Origin: Salinicoccus kekensis | Lineage (GTDB): Bacteria > Bacillota > Bacilli > Staphylococcales > Salinicoccaceae | Direction: 5' to 3' | Length of the DNA stretch: 64,000 nt | NCBI RefSeq assembly: GCF_900220995.1 | Contig: NZ_OBQF01000001.1 | Coordinates: forward strand, 806,001 to 870,000 | Part shown: piece by piece, positions 53,346 to 62,254 of the stretch | How the letters are laid out: each line of letters opens with the position of its first letter | Numbering within the stretch: position 1 is the stretch's first letter | Made by a program: the position numbers and the translations under genes | Notes under the pieces: model-generated | The model's database searches: none | What the model was told of the DNA's origin: nothing | Seen by the model: the letters and a program-made list of their open reading frames with translations, nothing else

Positions 53346-54686
53346 TCAATTTTTGAACAGGACTTTTCTCTTCCAGCCACCGAATTTATAGTACAGATAC
53401 GCAAATGCGCTGCTGATGATGAAACTGACACCCATTCCGATCCCGATACCGGTCTCCCCATATATTGAAGAGAAAATATCGGCCAGCGGGAACCTCAGGA
53501 CCCAGAACGAAATGATGTTCAGTATGAGCACCTGATACATCGCACCGGATGCCCGTACGATACCGTTCAACACGAAATTCAATCCGAGGAATGGATAACA
53601 CAGTGCAACTGTCCTCAAGTAGGTCGTACCGAATGCCACAGCCGCTTCATCCTGGATGAACAATCGAATGGCATGCTCTGCAAATATGATTGCGAGGATG
53701 GCGACAGTGACCATCAGGCCGAAGTTGTACAGTGAAGCGTATCTTGCTATTTTCTTCACCCGCGACCAGTTGCCGACACCGATATTCTGCCCGGCCATAC
53801 TGTTCACTGCGGTGCCGAGTGCCATCGCTGGAAGCATGATCAGGCTGTCCAGCCTCTGGGCCGCACTGAAGCCGGCAACCGTGTCGCTGCCGAAGCCTGT
53901 CACAACACTGAGTATCGCAGCAATGCCCGCATGGATGACTGCCATCTGGAGACCGCCCGGTATGCCGAGTCCAAGTATCAGGCTGACCTCTTCTTTCTTC
54001 GGCAGTGATGGACGGCTGAAAGGAATCAGCCGGTGCCTGAATGAATGCTGGATGCTGTACAGGAAGGCGAGCCCCTGGGAAATGACGGTAGCAAGCGCCG
54101 CACCGACGATGCCGAGATCAAGCACGAACATGAAGAAAGGTGCCAGTACAGCATTCATGATGACCGCAATCAGGACGATCCTCATCGGCGTCTTGCTGTC
54201 ACCGAGTGCACGGAGCACCGTATTGATAAAGTTATATCCGAATAAGAAGAACATGCCGAGGAAACTGATCTGCAAATATGTAACGGCCATGTCCATGATG
54301 GCTTCCGGCGTGCCGATCAGGCGCAGCAGGGGTTCTGCAGATATGTAACCGGCGATTCCAAAACCCACCGACATCATCGACATGATGACGATGAAAGCAT
54401 TCAAATAATTCCGGAGCCCCGCATCATCGCGGCGTCCGTATTGCTGGGACAAAATCGTGAGGGCCGCATTGTTCAAGCCGAGTATGAACGACAGCACCGT
54501 CACAAGAATCGTCGTCGCAACCGCCACGGCGCCAAGCGCCTCTGCCCCGAGGATGTTCCCGACCCAAAGGCTGTCGACGATCTGGAATGATGTCTGCAGA
54601 AGGTTCGTCAGCATGATGGGCCCTGAGAATAAGATCAAGGGCTTTAAAATCGGCCCGGTCGTAAAGTCATATTGGTTCTTTTTCAT
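53346..54686 (-). CDS. MATE-family multidrug/sodium exporter
   Basis: 446 residues with 12 membrane segments. Opens YDFTTGPILKPLILFSGPIMLTNLLQT and has the paired MATE repeats (QIVDSLWVGNILGAEALGAVAVA; ...DTVAGFSAAQRLDSLIMLPAMALGTAVN). Exports drugs or metabolites by sodium or proton exchange. ATG 54686 has GGGTG upstream; the open frame to 54773 has no site. A G+C-rich hairpin (53302-53340) lies just after its stop. Confidence 0.88.
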   Translation of the reverse strand: MKKNQYDFTTGPILKPLILFSGPIMLTNLLQTSFQIVDSLWVGNILGAEALGAVAVATTILVTVLSFILGLNNAALTILSQQYGRRDDAGLRNYLNAFIVIMSMMSVGFGIAGYISAEPLLRLIGTPEAIMDMAVTYLQISFLGMFFLFGYNFINTVLRALGDSKTPMRIVLIAVIMNAVLAPFFMFVLDLGIVGAALATVISQGLAFLYSIQHSFRHRLIPFSRPSLPKKEEVSLILGLGIPGGLQMAVIHAGIAAILSVVTGFGSDTVAGFSAAQRLDSLIMLPAMALGTAVNSMAGQNIGVGNWSRVKKIARYASLYNFGLMVTVAILAIIFAEHAIRLFIQDEAAVAFGTTYLRTVALCYPFLGLNFVLNGIVRASGAMYQVLILNIISFWVLRFPLADIFSSIYGETGIGIGMGVSFIISSAFAYLYYKFGGWKRKVLFKN

Positions 54687-54852
54687 CTTTTCACCCACAA
54701 AAACTTTTAAGTACAATGTTATATTATAAGACCTTCGGCCATTTAATGCTAAAGAACCGGTTTGTATATACAATTCGATTCATCTCAATAAAAATGGAAG
54801 TGCATGTTCTGCACCTCCATATATAAATCATATGAAATCTAAAAGATCAATT

Positions 54853-55221
54853 TCACGTCTCCGATTTATCTGCCAGATGAGCTGTACCCAGTTCCATCAC
54901 ATCATCGAGAGACAGATCATTCAGCCTTTCATCCTGAGCTTTGGCCAATTTTTTGACACCGGCATGATTGGCCTCGTCACTGAATATGTCGATGAACAGC
55001 TGTCCTCTGTCGGTGAGGTGCGCTTTACTTAAGAAATGCCAGCTCCCGCCGGCGGCGCTGCACTCAAATTCAGCAAGCCCATGCTCCCGCATCAAATCGT
55101 ATTGATGCAGATCGGCGTCATTCACCATTTCAACGAGCGCATTCGATTTCTCGTTCCCCTTCATATCCTTCGCGAGTTCTATTATACGGTCCAAGTTACT
55201 CTTGTGAGTCGATCTCTCCAT
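54853..55221 (-). CDS. Hypothetical protein, DUF2513-like
   Basis: 122 residues from ATG 55221, which has AGGAGG 8 bases upstream. Layout suggests a winged-helix-like unit: helices, then HLTDRGQLFIDIFSDEANHAGVKKL, similar to the end of DUF2513 proteins (LT-x-x-G-x-x-F). No enzyme motif. It lies beside the A+T-rich islet. Function unknown. Confidence 0.6.
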   Translation of the reverse strand: MERSTHKSNLDRIIELAKDMKGNEKSNALVEMVNDADLHQYDLMREHGLAEFECSAAGGSWHFLSKAHLTDRGQLFIDIFSDEANHAGVKKLAKAQDERLNDLSLDDVMELGTAHLADKSET

Positions 55222-55355
55222 TAGTCTCCTCCTAATATCATACTTATCAAGTATATCAAATAATGACACAAAAGAGGCTTTTATGGTTTACATGCACCGC
55301 AGCGGAGACCCTTTCCCTAACCATTTATTGATTATTTCCAACCGTATTATTAACT

Positions 55356-55925
55356 TTATATAATTTCGTAGTTGTCTCTTCCTATATGCAGCGCCATTTT
55401 TTTAAGATGCTTTTCCACCACTTTATCGAATTGAGTTGTATGTTCTTTATCAGTTAGGATTGGAAGTCGTATTAAGTTTTTGTCATCTCCACTAATTGGG
55501 TTGAAATCTTCGTAATAAAAATATTTATCATCATTTAATACCTTAACCAATATATTAGCCAGACCTAAACTGTCTACCTCGATAGTAAACTTAGTAGTAT
55601 CATTACTTTCTTTTTCACTGTCTTTCAACAGATGATAACTGATTAGGGGTTTATTATTATATAACACTTCTATTGTCTCACCTGTTTTATATGGTTGGAA
55701 TTCTTTCACCCCGTCAGGATTCTCAACATGTTTTTTAACATCGGCATGAACATTAAACCTGTCACTTACAGCTCCCACAATGGAGGCATATTCTTTCAGC
55801 AGTTTATCCAGATCTTTTTCTACAGCCTCCCGCTTGAGCTCCCTTAACCGCTCCTGTTCTTTAGCCCCATCATACTTCGCTTGAATGCTGTCTAATTCAT
55901 CAATAAATATCTGCTTATAGTCCAT
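55356..55925 (-). CDS. A+T-rich hypothetical protein
   Basis: 189 residues from ATG 55925 (AGGGG 9 bases upstream). The N-terminal half is a charged coiled coil (about 5-50), followed by a mixed domain (EFQPYKTGETIEVLYNN; TIEVDSLGLANILVKVLNDD). No recognisable family. Base composition is clearly richer in A+T than the neighbouring housekeeping genes, which suggests transfer. It lies outside the 62-bp repeats but adjacent. Function unknown. Confidence 0.6.
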   Translation of the reverse strand: MDYKQIFIDELDSIQAKYDGAKEQERLRELKREAVEKDLDKLLKEYASIVGAVSDRFNVHADVKKHVENPDGVKEFQPYKTGETIEVLYNNKPLISYHLLKDSEKESNDTTKFTIEVDSLGLANILVKVLNDDKYFYYEDFNPISGDDKNLIRLPILTDKEHTTQFDKVVEKHLKKMALHIGRDNYEII

Positions 55926-56133
55926 CCATTTCACCCCCTGAAGTTTACAGTATATATTTTGAATCTATTTCAATTATTATATTTGCCAATAAAAAAATAT
56001 GTATTCTATAAATTTTTCCAATTACTTATAGTGTCTTCATAAAAAGCATTCATGAATCCTTTAAACAGGTCAAACTTTTAAAGGTTAATCTTTATTACCC
56101 TGTCACCTCTATAATGTAACTCAATTCAGGCAC

Positions 56134-56177
56134 AAAAAATGCACCACCATTTCAAGTAATTTGAAATGATGGTGCAT
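56134..56177 (-). terminator. Terminator after the tRNA-Ser fragment
   Basis: Arms ATGCACCACCATTTCAA and TTGAAATGATGGTGCAT (one mismatch) with a 5-base loop and six T on the minus strand. It may be the original end of the tRNA operon, displaced by the islet. Confidence 0.8.
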
Positions 56178-56183
56178 ATGTAA

Positions 56184-56245
56184 ACGGACAGCGAGGGATT
56201 TGAACCCTCGATACGGGGTTGCCGTATACACGCGTTCCAGGCGTG
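56184..56245 (-). repeat. 62-bp tRNA-Ser 3' fragment, direct repeat (att-like)
   Basis: Identical to 57148-57209, the 3' part of intact tRNA-Ser from the anticodon arm to the discriminator. The 5' part is missing; the following bases (ACAGTTAATCCACAA) only vaguely recall the tRNA 5' end. It fits a displaced tRNA end left by site-specific integration, or a tRNA pseudogene with an internal deletion. Confidence 0.88.
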
Positions 56246-56302
56246 ACAGTTAATCCACAATTGAAGACCAATTTTATATCTATTAAGTGTCTCATTCATG
56301 CC

Positions 56303-56593
56303 TTAATTTAATCGGTTCTCAGCGTCTTTGTATACTTCTTTCTCTGAACGTTTCCCAATTGCCACTATCTCGATGATTTCTATATTATCACCGTCTTGTC
56401 GAAAAATTATTCTCAAACCGGCTTTCTTATACTTAAGTTTACGGCAATGTTTTAACTCACCACGAAGTTCTTGCCCGGCGCTCATGCCCTGTTCTTGAAT
56501 TCGTCTTAAACCTTTATTGATTAATTTCTTTTGGCTACCGTCTAAATTCTTGTATTCTTCCTCTGAATAGACGTTGAAATGAAGATGATACAT
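56303..56593 (-). CDS. RelE/ParE-type toxin
   Basis: 96 residues of the RelE-like fold (basic helix pair, then beta sheet): KLINKGLRRIQEQGMSAGQELRGELKHCRKLKYKKAGLRIIFRQ and EIVAIGKRSEKEVYKDAENRL, the ending typical of Firmicute RelE-family toxins. RelE-type toxins cut mRNA at the ribosome; ParE types poison gyrase. Which applies cannot be told by eye. It starts 3 bases after the antitoxin gene stop. A+T-rich. Confidence 0.85.
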   Translation of the reverse strand: MYHLHFNVYSEEEYKNLDGSQKKLINKGLRRIQEQGMSAGQELRGELKHCRKLKYKKAGLRIIFRQDGDNIEIIEIVAIGKRSEKEVYKDAENRLN

Positions 56594-56596
56594 AGG

Positions 56597-56908
56597 TTAT
56601 TCCCAACCATCATCTTCATGAAGTTCATCCGAAGATAAATCGTATCCTATTACTTCATTGACTGGAACACGGCCACGGTCAGAATCGGCCAGGCGCGATT
56701 TCACTTCCATTTCATCTATACGCTCATAAAGTGCCTCAATTTCATTATTTAAACTTTCATACTGTTCCTGGGTAAGGATGACTCCGACCACTTTATTACG
56801 ATTAAAAATGTAGACTCCGTTGTTCAGTTCTTCAGCTTCTTTAAATATATCCATTGGAGCTCGTTTAACATCACTGATACTTTTATGTGGAACGTCTAAT
56901 ATTTTCAT
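56597..56908 (-). CDS. Phd/YefM-type antitoxin
   Basis: 103 residues. The N-terminal Phd/YefM DNA-binding fold (SISDVKRAPMDIFKEAEELNNGVYIFNRNKVVGVILTQEQYESL) is followed by an acidic C-terminal toxin-wrapping part (SSDELHEDDGWE). It neutralises the RelE-type toxin encoded next and probably represses the pair. GGGAGG site upstream. Located between 62-bp direct repeats of tRNA-Ser. Confidence 0.85.
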   Translation of the reverse strand: MKILDVPHKSISDVKRAPMDIFKEAEELNNGVYIFNRNKVVGVILTQEQYESLNNEIEALYERIDEMEVKSRLADSDRGRVPVNEVIGYDLSSDELHEDDGWE

Positions 56909-57072
56909 GATTTAAGCCCTCCCAGTTAAATGAAGATTTTTTATTCATATATTATTTATACTTATTATAGCACTTCTTAAAGTCTTTTAAAAGTACTTTC
57001 AGGGCTGGTGAAAACCCTTTTCTCCATCATTTGTGTTGATTAAGGGAAACGGATTCTGCTGTTTTCAATCAA

Positions 57073-57113
57073 TAAAAGCCCTATTTATCGAATAAGTTTC
57101 GATAAATAGGGCT
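57073..57113 (-). terminator. Terminator downstream of intact tRNA-Ser
   Basis: AGCCCTATTTATCG with a perfect complementary arm, 9-base loop, and TTTT on the minus strand. It ends the tRNA operon before the islet. Confidence 0.88.
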
Positions 57114-57147
57114 TGATGAAGCCTATCTTTAAGTTAGTTATAAAAGT

Positions 57148-57209
57148 ACGGACAGCGAGGGATTTGAACCCTCGATACGGGGTTGCCGTATACACGCGTT
57201 CCAGGCGTG
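57148..57209 (-). repeat. 62-bp direct repeat inside tRNA-Ser (att-like)
   Basis: Identical partner of 56184-56245. The copies start 964 bp apart and enclose the toxin-antitoxin pair. Confidence 0.88.
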
Positions 57210-57236
57210 CGCCTTAAGCCGCTCGGCCAGCTGTCC
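57149..57236 (-). tRNA. tRNA-Ser (GGA)
   Basis: 88-nt class II tRNA with a long variable arm; acceptor GGACAGC/GCTGTCC, anticodon loop CTGGAAC, discriminator G. Last of eight tRNA genes transcribed leftward. Its 3' 62 bases are repeated at 56184-56245. Confidence 0.96.
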
Positions 57237-57272
57237 ACAATAAAAATAGAAGTGCGTTTTACACTTCTAATA

Positions 57273-57344
57273 TGACCCCTACGGGATTCGAACCCGTGTT
57301 ACCGCCGTGAAAGGGCGGTGTCTTAACCGCTTGACCAAGGGGCC
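57273..57344 (-). tRNA. tRNA-Glu (TTC)
   Basis: 72-nt cloverleaf with acceptor GGCCCCT, anticodon loop CTTTCAC and discriminator A. Seventh of the leftward cluster. Confidence 0.95.
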
Positions 57345-57348
57345 ATGG

Positions 57349-57420
57349 CTCCACAGGTAGGATTCGAACCTACGACCGATCGGTTAACAGCCGATAGCTC
57401 TACCACTGAGCTACTGTGGA
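57349..57420 (-). tRNA. tRNA-Asn (GTT)
   Basis: 72-nt cloverleaf with acceptor TCCACAG/CTGTGGA, anticodon loop CTGTTAA and discriminator G. Sixth of the cluster. Confidence 0.95.
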
Positions 57421-57431
57421 ATATTGACAAA

Positions 57432-57502
57432 AGCGGGTGATCGGAATCGAACCGACAACATCAGCTTGGAAGGCTGAGGTTATACCATTTAACTACACCC
57501 GC
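57432..57502 (-). tRNA. tRNA-Gly (TCC)
   Basis: 71-nt cloverleaf with acceptor GCGGGTG, anticodon loop CTTCCAA and discriminator T. Fifth of the cluster. Confidence 0.95.
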
Positions 57503-57514
57503 ATGGTGCTTTAA

Positions 57515-57589
57515 GGGCGGCTGATGGGGATCGAACCCACGAATGCCGGAACCACAATCCGGTGTGTTAACCACTTCACCACAACCGCC
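57515..57589 (-). tRNA. tRNA-His (GTG)
   Basis: 75-nt cloverleaf with anticodon loop TTGTGGT. The extra 5' G paired with discriminator C, typical of tRNA-His, is present. Fourth of the cluster. Confidence 0.95.
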
Positions 57590-57597
57590 ATTCTGAA

Positions 57598-57670
57598 TGG
57601 TCCAGGACGGAATCGAACCGCCGACACAAGGATTTTCAATCCTTTGCTCTACCGACTGAGCTACTGGACC
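57598..57670 (-). tRNA. tRNA-Phe (GAA)
   Basis: 73-nt cloverleaf with acceptor GGTCCAG/CTGGACC, anticodon loop TTGAAAA and discriminator A. Third of the cluster. Confidence 0.95.
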
Positions 57671-57695
57671 TGCATATGTACTCAAAAAAAAATGG

Positions 57696-57768
57696 CGGTC
57701 CCGACGGGAATTGAACCCGCGATCTCCTGCGTGACAGGCAGGCATGTTAACCGCTACACCACGGGACC
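57696..57768 (-). tRNA. tRNA-Asp (GTC)
   Basis: 73-nt cloverleaf with acceptor GGTCCCG, anticodon loop CTGTCAC and discriminator G. Second of the cluster. Confidence 0.95.
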
Positions 57769-57784
57769 ACTGAAAATAAAAAAA

Positions 57785-57856
<72 letters not shown>

Positions 57857-57870
57857 GTAATATTATTAAT

Positions 57871-57922
57871 GCGTTATTTAACGCCTGAATATTATATTAT
57901 ACTTTCTTCGAAGGTTTTTCAA
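57871..57922 (-). promoter_or_regulatory. Promoter of the tRNA cluster
   Basis: -35 TTGAAA (57922-57917), 17-bp spacer, -10 TAATAT (57899-57894), with an alternative TATAAT at 57901-57896. A GCGTTAAATAACGC palindrome (57884-57871) lies in the first transcribed bases. Confidence 0.65.
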
Positions 57923-58035
57923 GTGTTATTCACCATGTTTTAATAACAAATTTACACTTTCTTGATTATTGCCGGTGATAATTATCCAACCGCCATTATG
58001 GGTATTGCATATATAAACATGTTAGGAGGATGAGA

Positions 58036-59571
58036 ATGGAAAAGAATCAGGATGTCAAAATGTCTTATTGGAGTGCTTCCGTGGACCTCCCCCAGTTCCC
58101 GGAACTGGAGGAGGACATCGACACCGAGGTGCTTGTCGTCGGTGCCGGCATCACAGGGATCATGAATGCCTATCAGCTCATGCTGAAAGGTTATGACGTG
58201 ACTATCATCGAAGGAAATGAAATCTTAAGCGGTACGACGAAAAATACCACCGCAAGGGTCACTGCACAGCAGGGGGTGCTCTACGGACAGCTGGCAAAAC
58301 AGATGGATGAAGCATCCGCCCGTAAATATTATGACTCCCAGATGGCTGCCATCACCGAGATGGAAAACGTGGCAGTGAAGCACGATATCGACTGTGACTT
58401 CAAACGTGTGGACACTGTGATATATGCGGTCAATGAAGAATCCATAAAAGAGCTGGAACAGGAAGCGGAGATGTATGACTCACTCGGCATTGAGGGTCAC
58501 CTGTCCAAAGGGGAACTCAAACTGCCGTTCGAAACCGTTGCTGAACTGGTGATGAAGAACCAGGCTGAATTCCATCCGCTTAAATTCCTAAAAGGTGTGT
58601 TGGATGTCGCAGTGGACAGCGGCGTCAAAGTATATGAACAGACGCGCGCAAAATCAGTCGACGAAAACACTCTCCATACTGAAAACGGTCAAAAGATTAA
58701 TTTTGAAAATCTTGTGATTGCCACCCACTTCCCATTTCTTGATTTTGATGGTTTTTATTTCAACAGTTTCAAAATCAGCTACGGTTACGGCCTGGTCACC
58801 ACAACCACCACCCCTCCGCCTGAAGACATCAATATGGCCGGATATGATGGACCGGGTCTTTCCTTACGGAACATCGTCAACCCGTCGAAAGAAACTCCGA
58901 CGGTGCTCTTCGGCGGAGCCGGTCATATGTCATATGAAGATAAAGATATGGATAAGCAGCTTGAGGTATTGAAATTGTATGCAGATCAGATGACGATGAA
59001 CGAAGAAACGCTTTATGCCTACCGTGCCCAGGATCTGATGACCGGGGATTCACTGCCGTTCATCGGCAAGTTCCAGAAATCCCACGATAACCGTTTCGTC
59101 GCGACTGGCTTCAATAAGTTCGGTATGACGAACGGCGTTTTGTCATCGATGATCATCAGAGATTTGATGACCGGGGATGATAATGAATATGCAGACCTGC
59201 TCGACCCGCACAGGAAGCAGACGGCCTTCCAGCAGCTGAAGCAGCATATCACCAATCCACTGCACATCATCGAGTCTGAAGCAAAGAATATGACGGATTC
59301 CCATCCGGATATCGAATCGATTGAACTCGACAGCGGCCAGGGCACCGTCGCCAGCGAAGGTATGAAGAAAAAAGGCGTCTACCGTGAAGACGATGCCTAC
59401 TACGTCGTCTCCAACCGCTGTACCCATATGGGCTGCAGCCTCGGCTGGAACGGCGAGGACAAGACTTGGGACTGCCCTTGCCACGGCTCCCGCTTCAACT
59501 ACGACGGCAAAGTGATTGAAGGACCGGCCGTCGACGATCTCGATATGGAGATCAGACGTTTGGATTCATAA
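58036..59571 (+). CDS. FAD-dependent oxidoreductase with C-terminal Rieske domain
   Basis: 511 residues. A DAO-type FAD domain (VLVVGAGITGIMNAYQL; TTARVTAQQGVLYGQL; late GFNKFGMTNGVLSSM) is joined to a Rieske [2Fe-2S] domain (about 425-511) with CTHMGCSLGWN and CPCHGSRFNYDG, all four ligands present. The family (YhfW-like) is widespread in Firmicutes, with no proven substrate. ATG 58036 is chosen; the upstream ATG abuts the AGGAGG site. A GGGTAT motif at 58000 hints at SigB but lacks a good -35. Confidence 0.87.
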   Translation: MEKNQDVKMSYWSASVDLPQFPELEEDIDTEVLVVGAGITGIMNAYQLMLKGYDVTIIEGNEILSGTTKNTTARVTAQQGVLYGQLAKQMDEASARKYYDSQMAAITEMENVAVKHDIDCDFKRVDTVIYAVNEESIKELEQEAEMYDSLGIEGHLSKGELKLPFETVAELVMKNQAEFHPLKFLKGVLDVAVDSGVKVYEQTRAKSVDENTLHTENGQKINFENLVIATHFPFLDFDGFYFNSFKISYGYGLVTTTTTPPPEDINMAGYDGPGLSLRNIVNPSKETPTVLFGGAGHMSYEDKDMDKQLEVLKLYADQMTMNEETLYAYRAQDLMTGDSLPFIGKFQKSHDNRFVATGFNKFGMTNGVLSSMIIRDLMTGDDNEYADLLDPHRKQTAFQQLKQHITNPLHIIESEAKNMTDSHPDIESIELDSGQGTVASEGMKKKGVYREDDAYYVVSNRCTHMGCSLGWNGEDKTWDCPCHGSRFNYDGKVIEGPAVDDLDMEIRRLDS

Positions 59572-59621
59572 TAAAATGACTTTAAATCACTTCAATAAAA
59601 TTCGTTAAGATAAAACCCTAC

Positions 59622-59667
59622 ACCACTACTTCTTTCTTAAATAATTAAAGAAGTAGTGGTTTTTACT
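59622..59667 (+). terminator. Terminator after the Rieske flavoprotein
   Basis: ACCACTACTTCTTT/AAAGAAGTAGTGGT stem with an 11-base loop and a T-rich tail. Confidence 0.9.
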
Positions 59668-59778
59668 TAATCACTTTATAAATATTAAAAATTCAGATAT
59701 TTAGTTTATAAATTCCTATAAATGTATTATACTGGAATTATAAGAAAATATATCTATACATATCAGGAGGCGTAGGTT

Positions 59779-60543
59779 TTGGCAGAAGAAGAGAGAAGGC
59801 AATTGGATGAAGAAAGACGAAGATTGGAGCAGGAAAGACGAGAATTTGAAGCCCAAAAACAGGGGCCTGGTAAGAAAAAGAAAGGCGGATGTCTCAAGTG
59901 GGCATTAATCATTTTCGGTGTCTTAATCTTGTTCGGTGCATGTACAGCCATGATTACAGATGATGACCCGGTTGACGAAGAAGCACAAGAACAATCCTCC
60001 CCTGAAGATGACACTGCGGAAGAACAAGGCACCGAAGAAACAGAAGAAGCAGAAACCACTGAAACAGATAGCGGAGAACAGGAAGAAACCGCTACAGAAG
60101 ATGAAGAGGTTGTTGAAGAAGAAGAGGCTGATGAAATTGTAGGTATCGGAGAACCTCTGGAAGTTGATGGTGTAGAATTCACTGTGAATGAGTGGTACCA
60201 GTCAGATACTGTAGGGTCAGATTTCATGGTATCAGAAGCAAATGACACTTATATCGTCATGGATGTATCAGTTGTAAATAACCAAAATGAAGCCATTACT
60301 ATCGACAGTAACTTCTTTAAAATCATAGAAGGCGAAAGAGTTTTTGAACCGGATTCTTCAGCTTCTATGGATGCAAACGAGGATGATATCGGCTTGTTTT
60401 TAGAGGAGATCAATCCAGGATCATCACGTACAGCCAATGTCGTTTTCGATGTTACACAAGATGTAGTTGACAGCAGTGAAAAGCAATTACAGGTGCAGTC
60501 AGGTTTCTGGGGAACGGAAACGGGCATCATCAATCTTCAATGA
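59779..60543 (+). CDS. Membrane protein with coiled-coil head, acidic linker and DUF4352 domain
   Basis: 254 residues from TTG 59779 (GGAGG 8 bases upstream). Order: Arg/Glu coiled coil (1-28), Lys-rich stretch, one membrane helix (about 40-57), a 70-residue Glu/Thr linker, then a DUF4352-like Ig domain (about 125-254: GEPLEVDGVEFTVNEWYQS, TYIVMDVSVVNNQNEAITIDS). The C-terminus is expected outside. Richer in A+T than its neighbours. Function unknown; related domains occur in secreted stress proteins. Confidence 0.78.
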   Translation: MAEEERRQLDEERRRLEQERREFEAQKQGPGKKKKGGCLKWALIIFGVLILFGACTAMITDDDPVDEEAQEQSSPEDDTAEEQGTEETEEAETTETDSGEQEETATEDEEVVEEEEADEIVGIGEPLEVDGVEFTVNEWYQSDTVGSDFMVSEANDTYIVMDVSVVNNQNEAITIDSNFFKIIEGERVFEPDSSASMDANEDDIGLFLEEINPGSSRTANVVFDVTQDVVDSSEKQLQVQSGFWGTETGIINLQ

Positions 60544-60547
60544 CTTT

Positions 60548-60583
60548 AAGAGTCCAATCATTACTGATTGGACTCTTTTTTTA
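60548..60583 (+). terminator. Terminator of the DUF4352 gene
   Basis: AAGAGTCCAATCA/TGATTGGACTCTT stem, TTAC loop, seven T. Confidence 0.94.
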
Positions 60584-60698
60584 CTCTATATTATTTAAAG
60601 TCATTTTTCTCCTTTCAAAATTCTGGTATAATATATATGTTATTTTACAGGCTGGTATATCACTGGATATAAGGAGCCATTGAGAGGATTGTACTATT

Positions 60699-61670
60699 AT
60701 GAAAGAAAATTTTTGGCATGAGCTCCCCCGCCCGTTCTTCGTGCTGGCGCCGATGGAGGATGTGACGGATGTCGTATTCCGCCATGTCGTGGCCGAAGCT
60801 GCGGCACCGGATGTCTACTTCACCGAGTTCACGAACTCTGAAAGCTACTGCCACCCGGAAGGGAAAGCGAGTGTGCGCGGACGCCTGACGTTCACTGAAG
60901 ACGAGCAGCCGATTGTCGCCCATATATGGGGGGACAACCCGGATCATTTCCGTGAAATGAGCATTGGCATGGCCGAGGCCGGATTCAAGGGGCTCGACAT
61001 CAATATGGGCTGCCCTGTGCCGAACGTCGTCGGAGACGGTAAAGGCTGCGGTCTGATCCGGCGTCCGGACGTTGCCGCGGAATTGATTGAAGCCGCCAAA
61101 GCGGGCGGCCTCCCCGTCAGCGTGAAGACACGTCTCGGCATGACCGACGTGGACGAATGGCATGACTGGCTCAGGCATATACTGGAGCAGGATATTGTTA
61201 ACCTGTCCATCCACCTCAGGACAAGGAAGGAAATGAGCAAGGCGGACGCGCACTGGGAACTCATTCCGGAGATCAAGAAACTGCGTGATGAAGTCGCACC
61301 GAACACGCTGCTCACGATCAACGGCGACATCCCCGACCGTGCCAAAGGGCTCGAACTCGCGGAGAAGTACGGCGTAGACGGCGTCATGATCGGCCGGGGG
61401 ATCTTCAAAAATCCCTACGCTTTCGAACATGAAGTAAAAGAGCATACGAGTGAGGAACTTTTGAATCTGCTGCGTGTCCACCTCGATCTGTTCGATGAGT
61501 ACTCCGAGATCGAGCCTCGCAAATACACACCGCTCCACCGCTTCTTCAAGATTTATGTCAAAGGGTTCAGGGGTGCTGCGGAACTGAGGAATGCACTCAT
61601 GAATACCCGTTCGACCGATGAGGCAAGAGCATTGCTCGACAGTTTCCAGCACAAATCTACAGACGTTTAA
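60699..61670 (+). CDS. tRNA-dihydrouridine synthase
   Basis: 323 residues. FMN-binding TIM barrel with [12 protein letters not shown] at the start, catalytic Cys in [12 protein letters not shown], phosphate site around INGDIPD and [11 protein letters not shown]. Reduces uridines in tRNA loops using NADPH. The C-terminal helical domain is present. Subgroup (DusB-like or other) is not resolved by eye. Confidence 0.92.
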   Translation: MKENFWHELPRPFFVLAPMEDVTDVVFRHVVAEAAAPDVYFTEFTNSESYCHPEGKASVRGRLTFTEDEQPIVAHIWGDNPDHFREMSIGMAEAGFKGLDINMGCPVPNVVGDGKGCGLIRRPDVAAELIEAAKAGGLPVSVKTRLGMTDVDEWHDWLRHILEQDIVNLSIHLRTRKEMSKADAHWELIPEIKKLRDEVAPNTLLTINGDIPDRAKGLELAEKYGVDGVMIGRGIFKNPYAFEHEVKEHTSEELLNLLRVHLDLFDEYSEIEPRKYTPLHRFFKIYVKGFRGAAELRNALMNTRSTDEARALLDSFQHKSTDV

Positions 61671-61691
61671 ATCTTCAAAGGAGAGATGTTC

Positions 61692-62231
61692 ATGAGATAT
61701 GTGGCCCTTCTCCGCGGCATCAACATCGGCGGAAGAAATAAGATCGATATGAAAACCCTTAAAACCACTTTCGAGAAGGCCGGCATGAGAGACGTCGTCA
61801 CCTACATCAATTCCGGCAATATCATCTTCACCGATGACAATACCCCGGAAGAGGCGCTCCCCGGCATACTTGAAGCGGCGATTCAGGAGGATTTCGACCT
61901 GGATATCAAAGTGCTAGTGCGCAGCAGTACAGAGATCGAGGCGATCGGTGCGTCACTTCCTGAATCATGGCGGAACGATAAAGAGATGAAAAGCGACGTC
62001 ATGTTCTTATGGGAGGATATTGATGACGCCTCCATCATGGACAGCTTGAAGATACGCCCGGGCGTCGACACCGTCATATACAGCCCCGGCGCAGTGCTCT
62101 GGTCCGTGTGGAAGCGGGATGCGGACAGAAGCGGCATCTCCAAAATGGTCGGCACCGACATTTACAGGCATATGACCGTGAGGAATGTGAACACCTTCCG
62201 TAAAATCCACAGTTTGATGACAGAAAAATAA
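61692..62231 (+). CDS. DUF1697 family protein
   Basis: 179 residues. Family opening MRYVALLRGINIGGRNKIDM and INSGNIIFTDD are clear. Structure-only family without known activity. ATG 61692 sits 8 bases after AGGAG; the earlier ATG at 61686 is too close. It follows the Dus gene by about 20 bases and is probably co-transcribed. Confidence 0.9.
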   Translation: MRYVALLRGINIGGRNKIDMKTLKTTFEKAGMRDVVTYINSGNIIFTDDNTPEEALPGILEAAIQEDFDLDIKVLVRSSTEIEAIGASLPESWRNDKEMKSDVMFLWEDIDDASIMDSLKIRPGVDTVIYSPGAVLWSVWKRDADRSGISKMVGTDIYRHMTVRNVNTFRKIHSLMTEK

Positions 62232-62254
62232 CCCCTGACGGGGTTATTTATTTT
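62226..62254. terminator. Terminator between DUF1697 and merR-type gene
   Basis: AAATAACCCC/GGGGTTATTT stem with a 4-base loop and T-rich tail; it covers the stop codon of the convergent regulator gene. Confidence 0.85.

Noticed and set aside
55290-57150. Integrase or transposase for the tRNA-Ser islet
   Set aside because: No recombinase motifs are found in any frame; the islet is a remnant or was mobilised by another element.
57977-58005. SigB-like promoter before the Rieske flavoprotein
   Set aside because: GGGTAT is present at 58000-58005, but no acceptable -35 at the right distance.
60660-61652. 330-codon minus-strand open frame
   Set aside because: A shadow of the Dus gene, which has clear family motifs on the plus strand.
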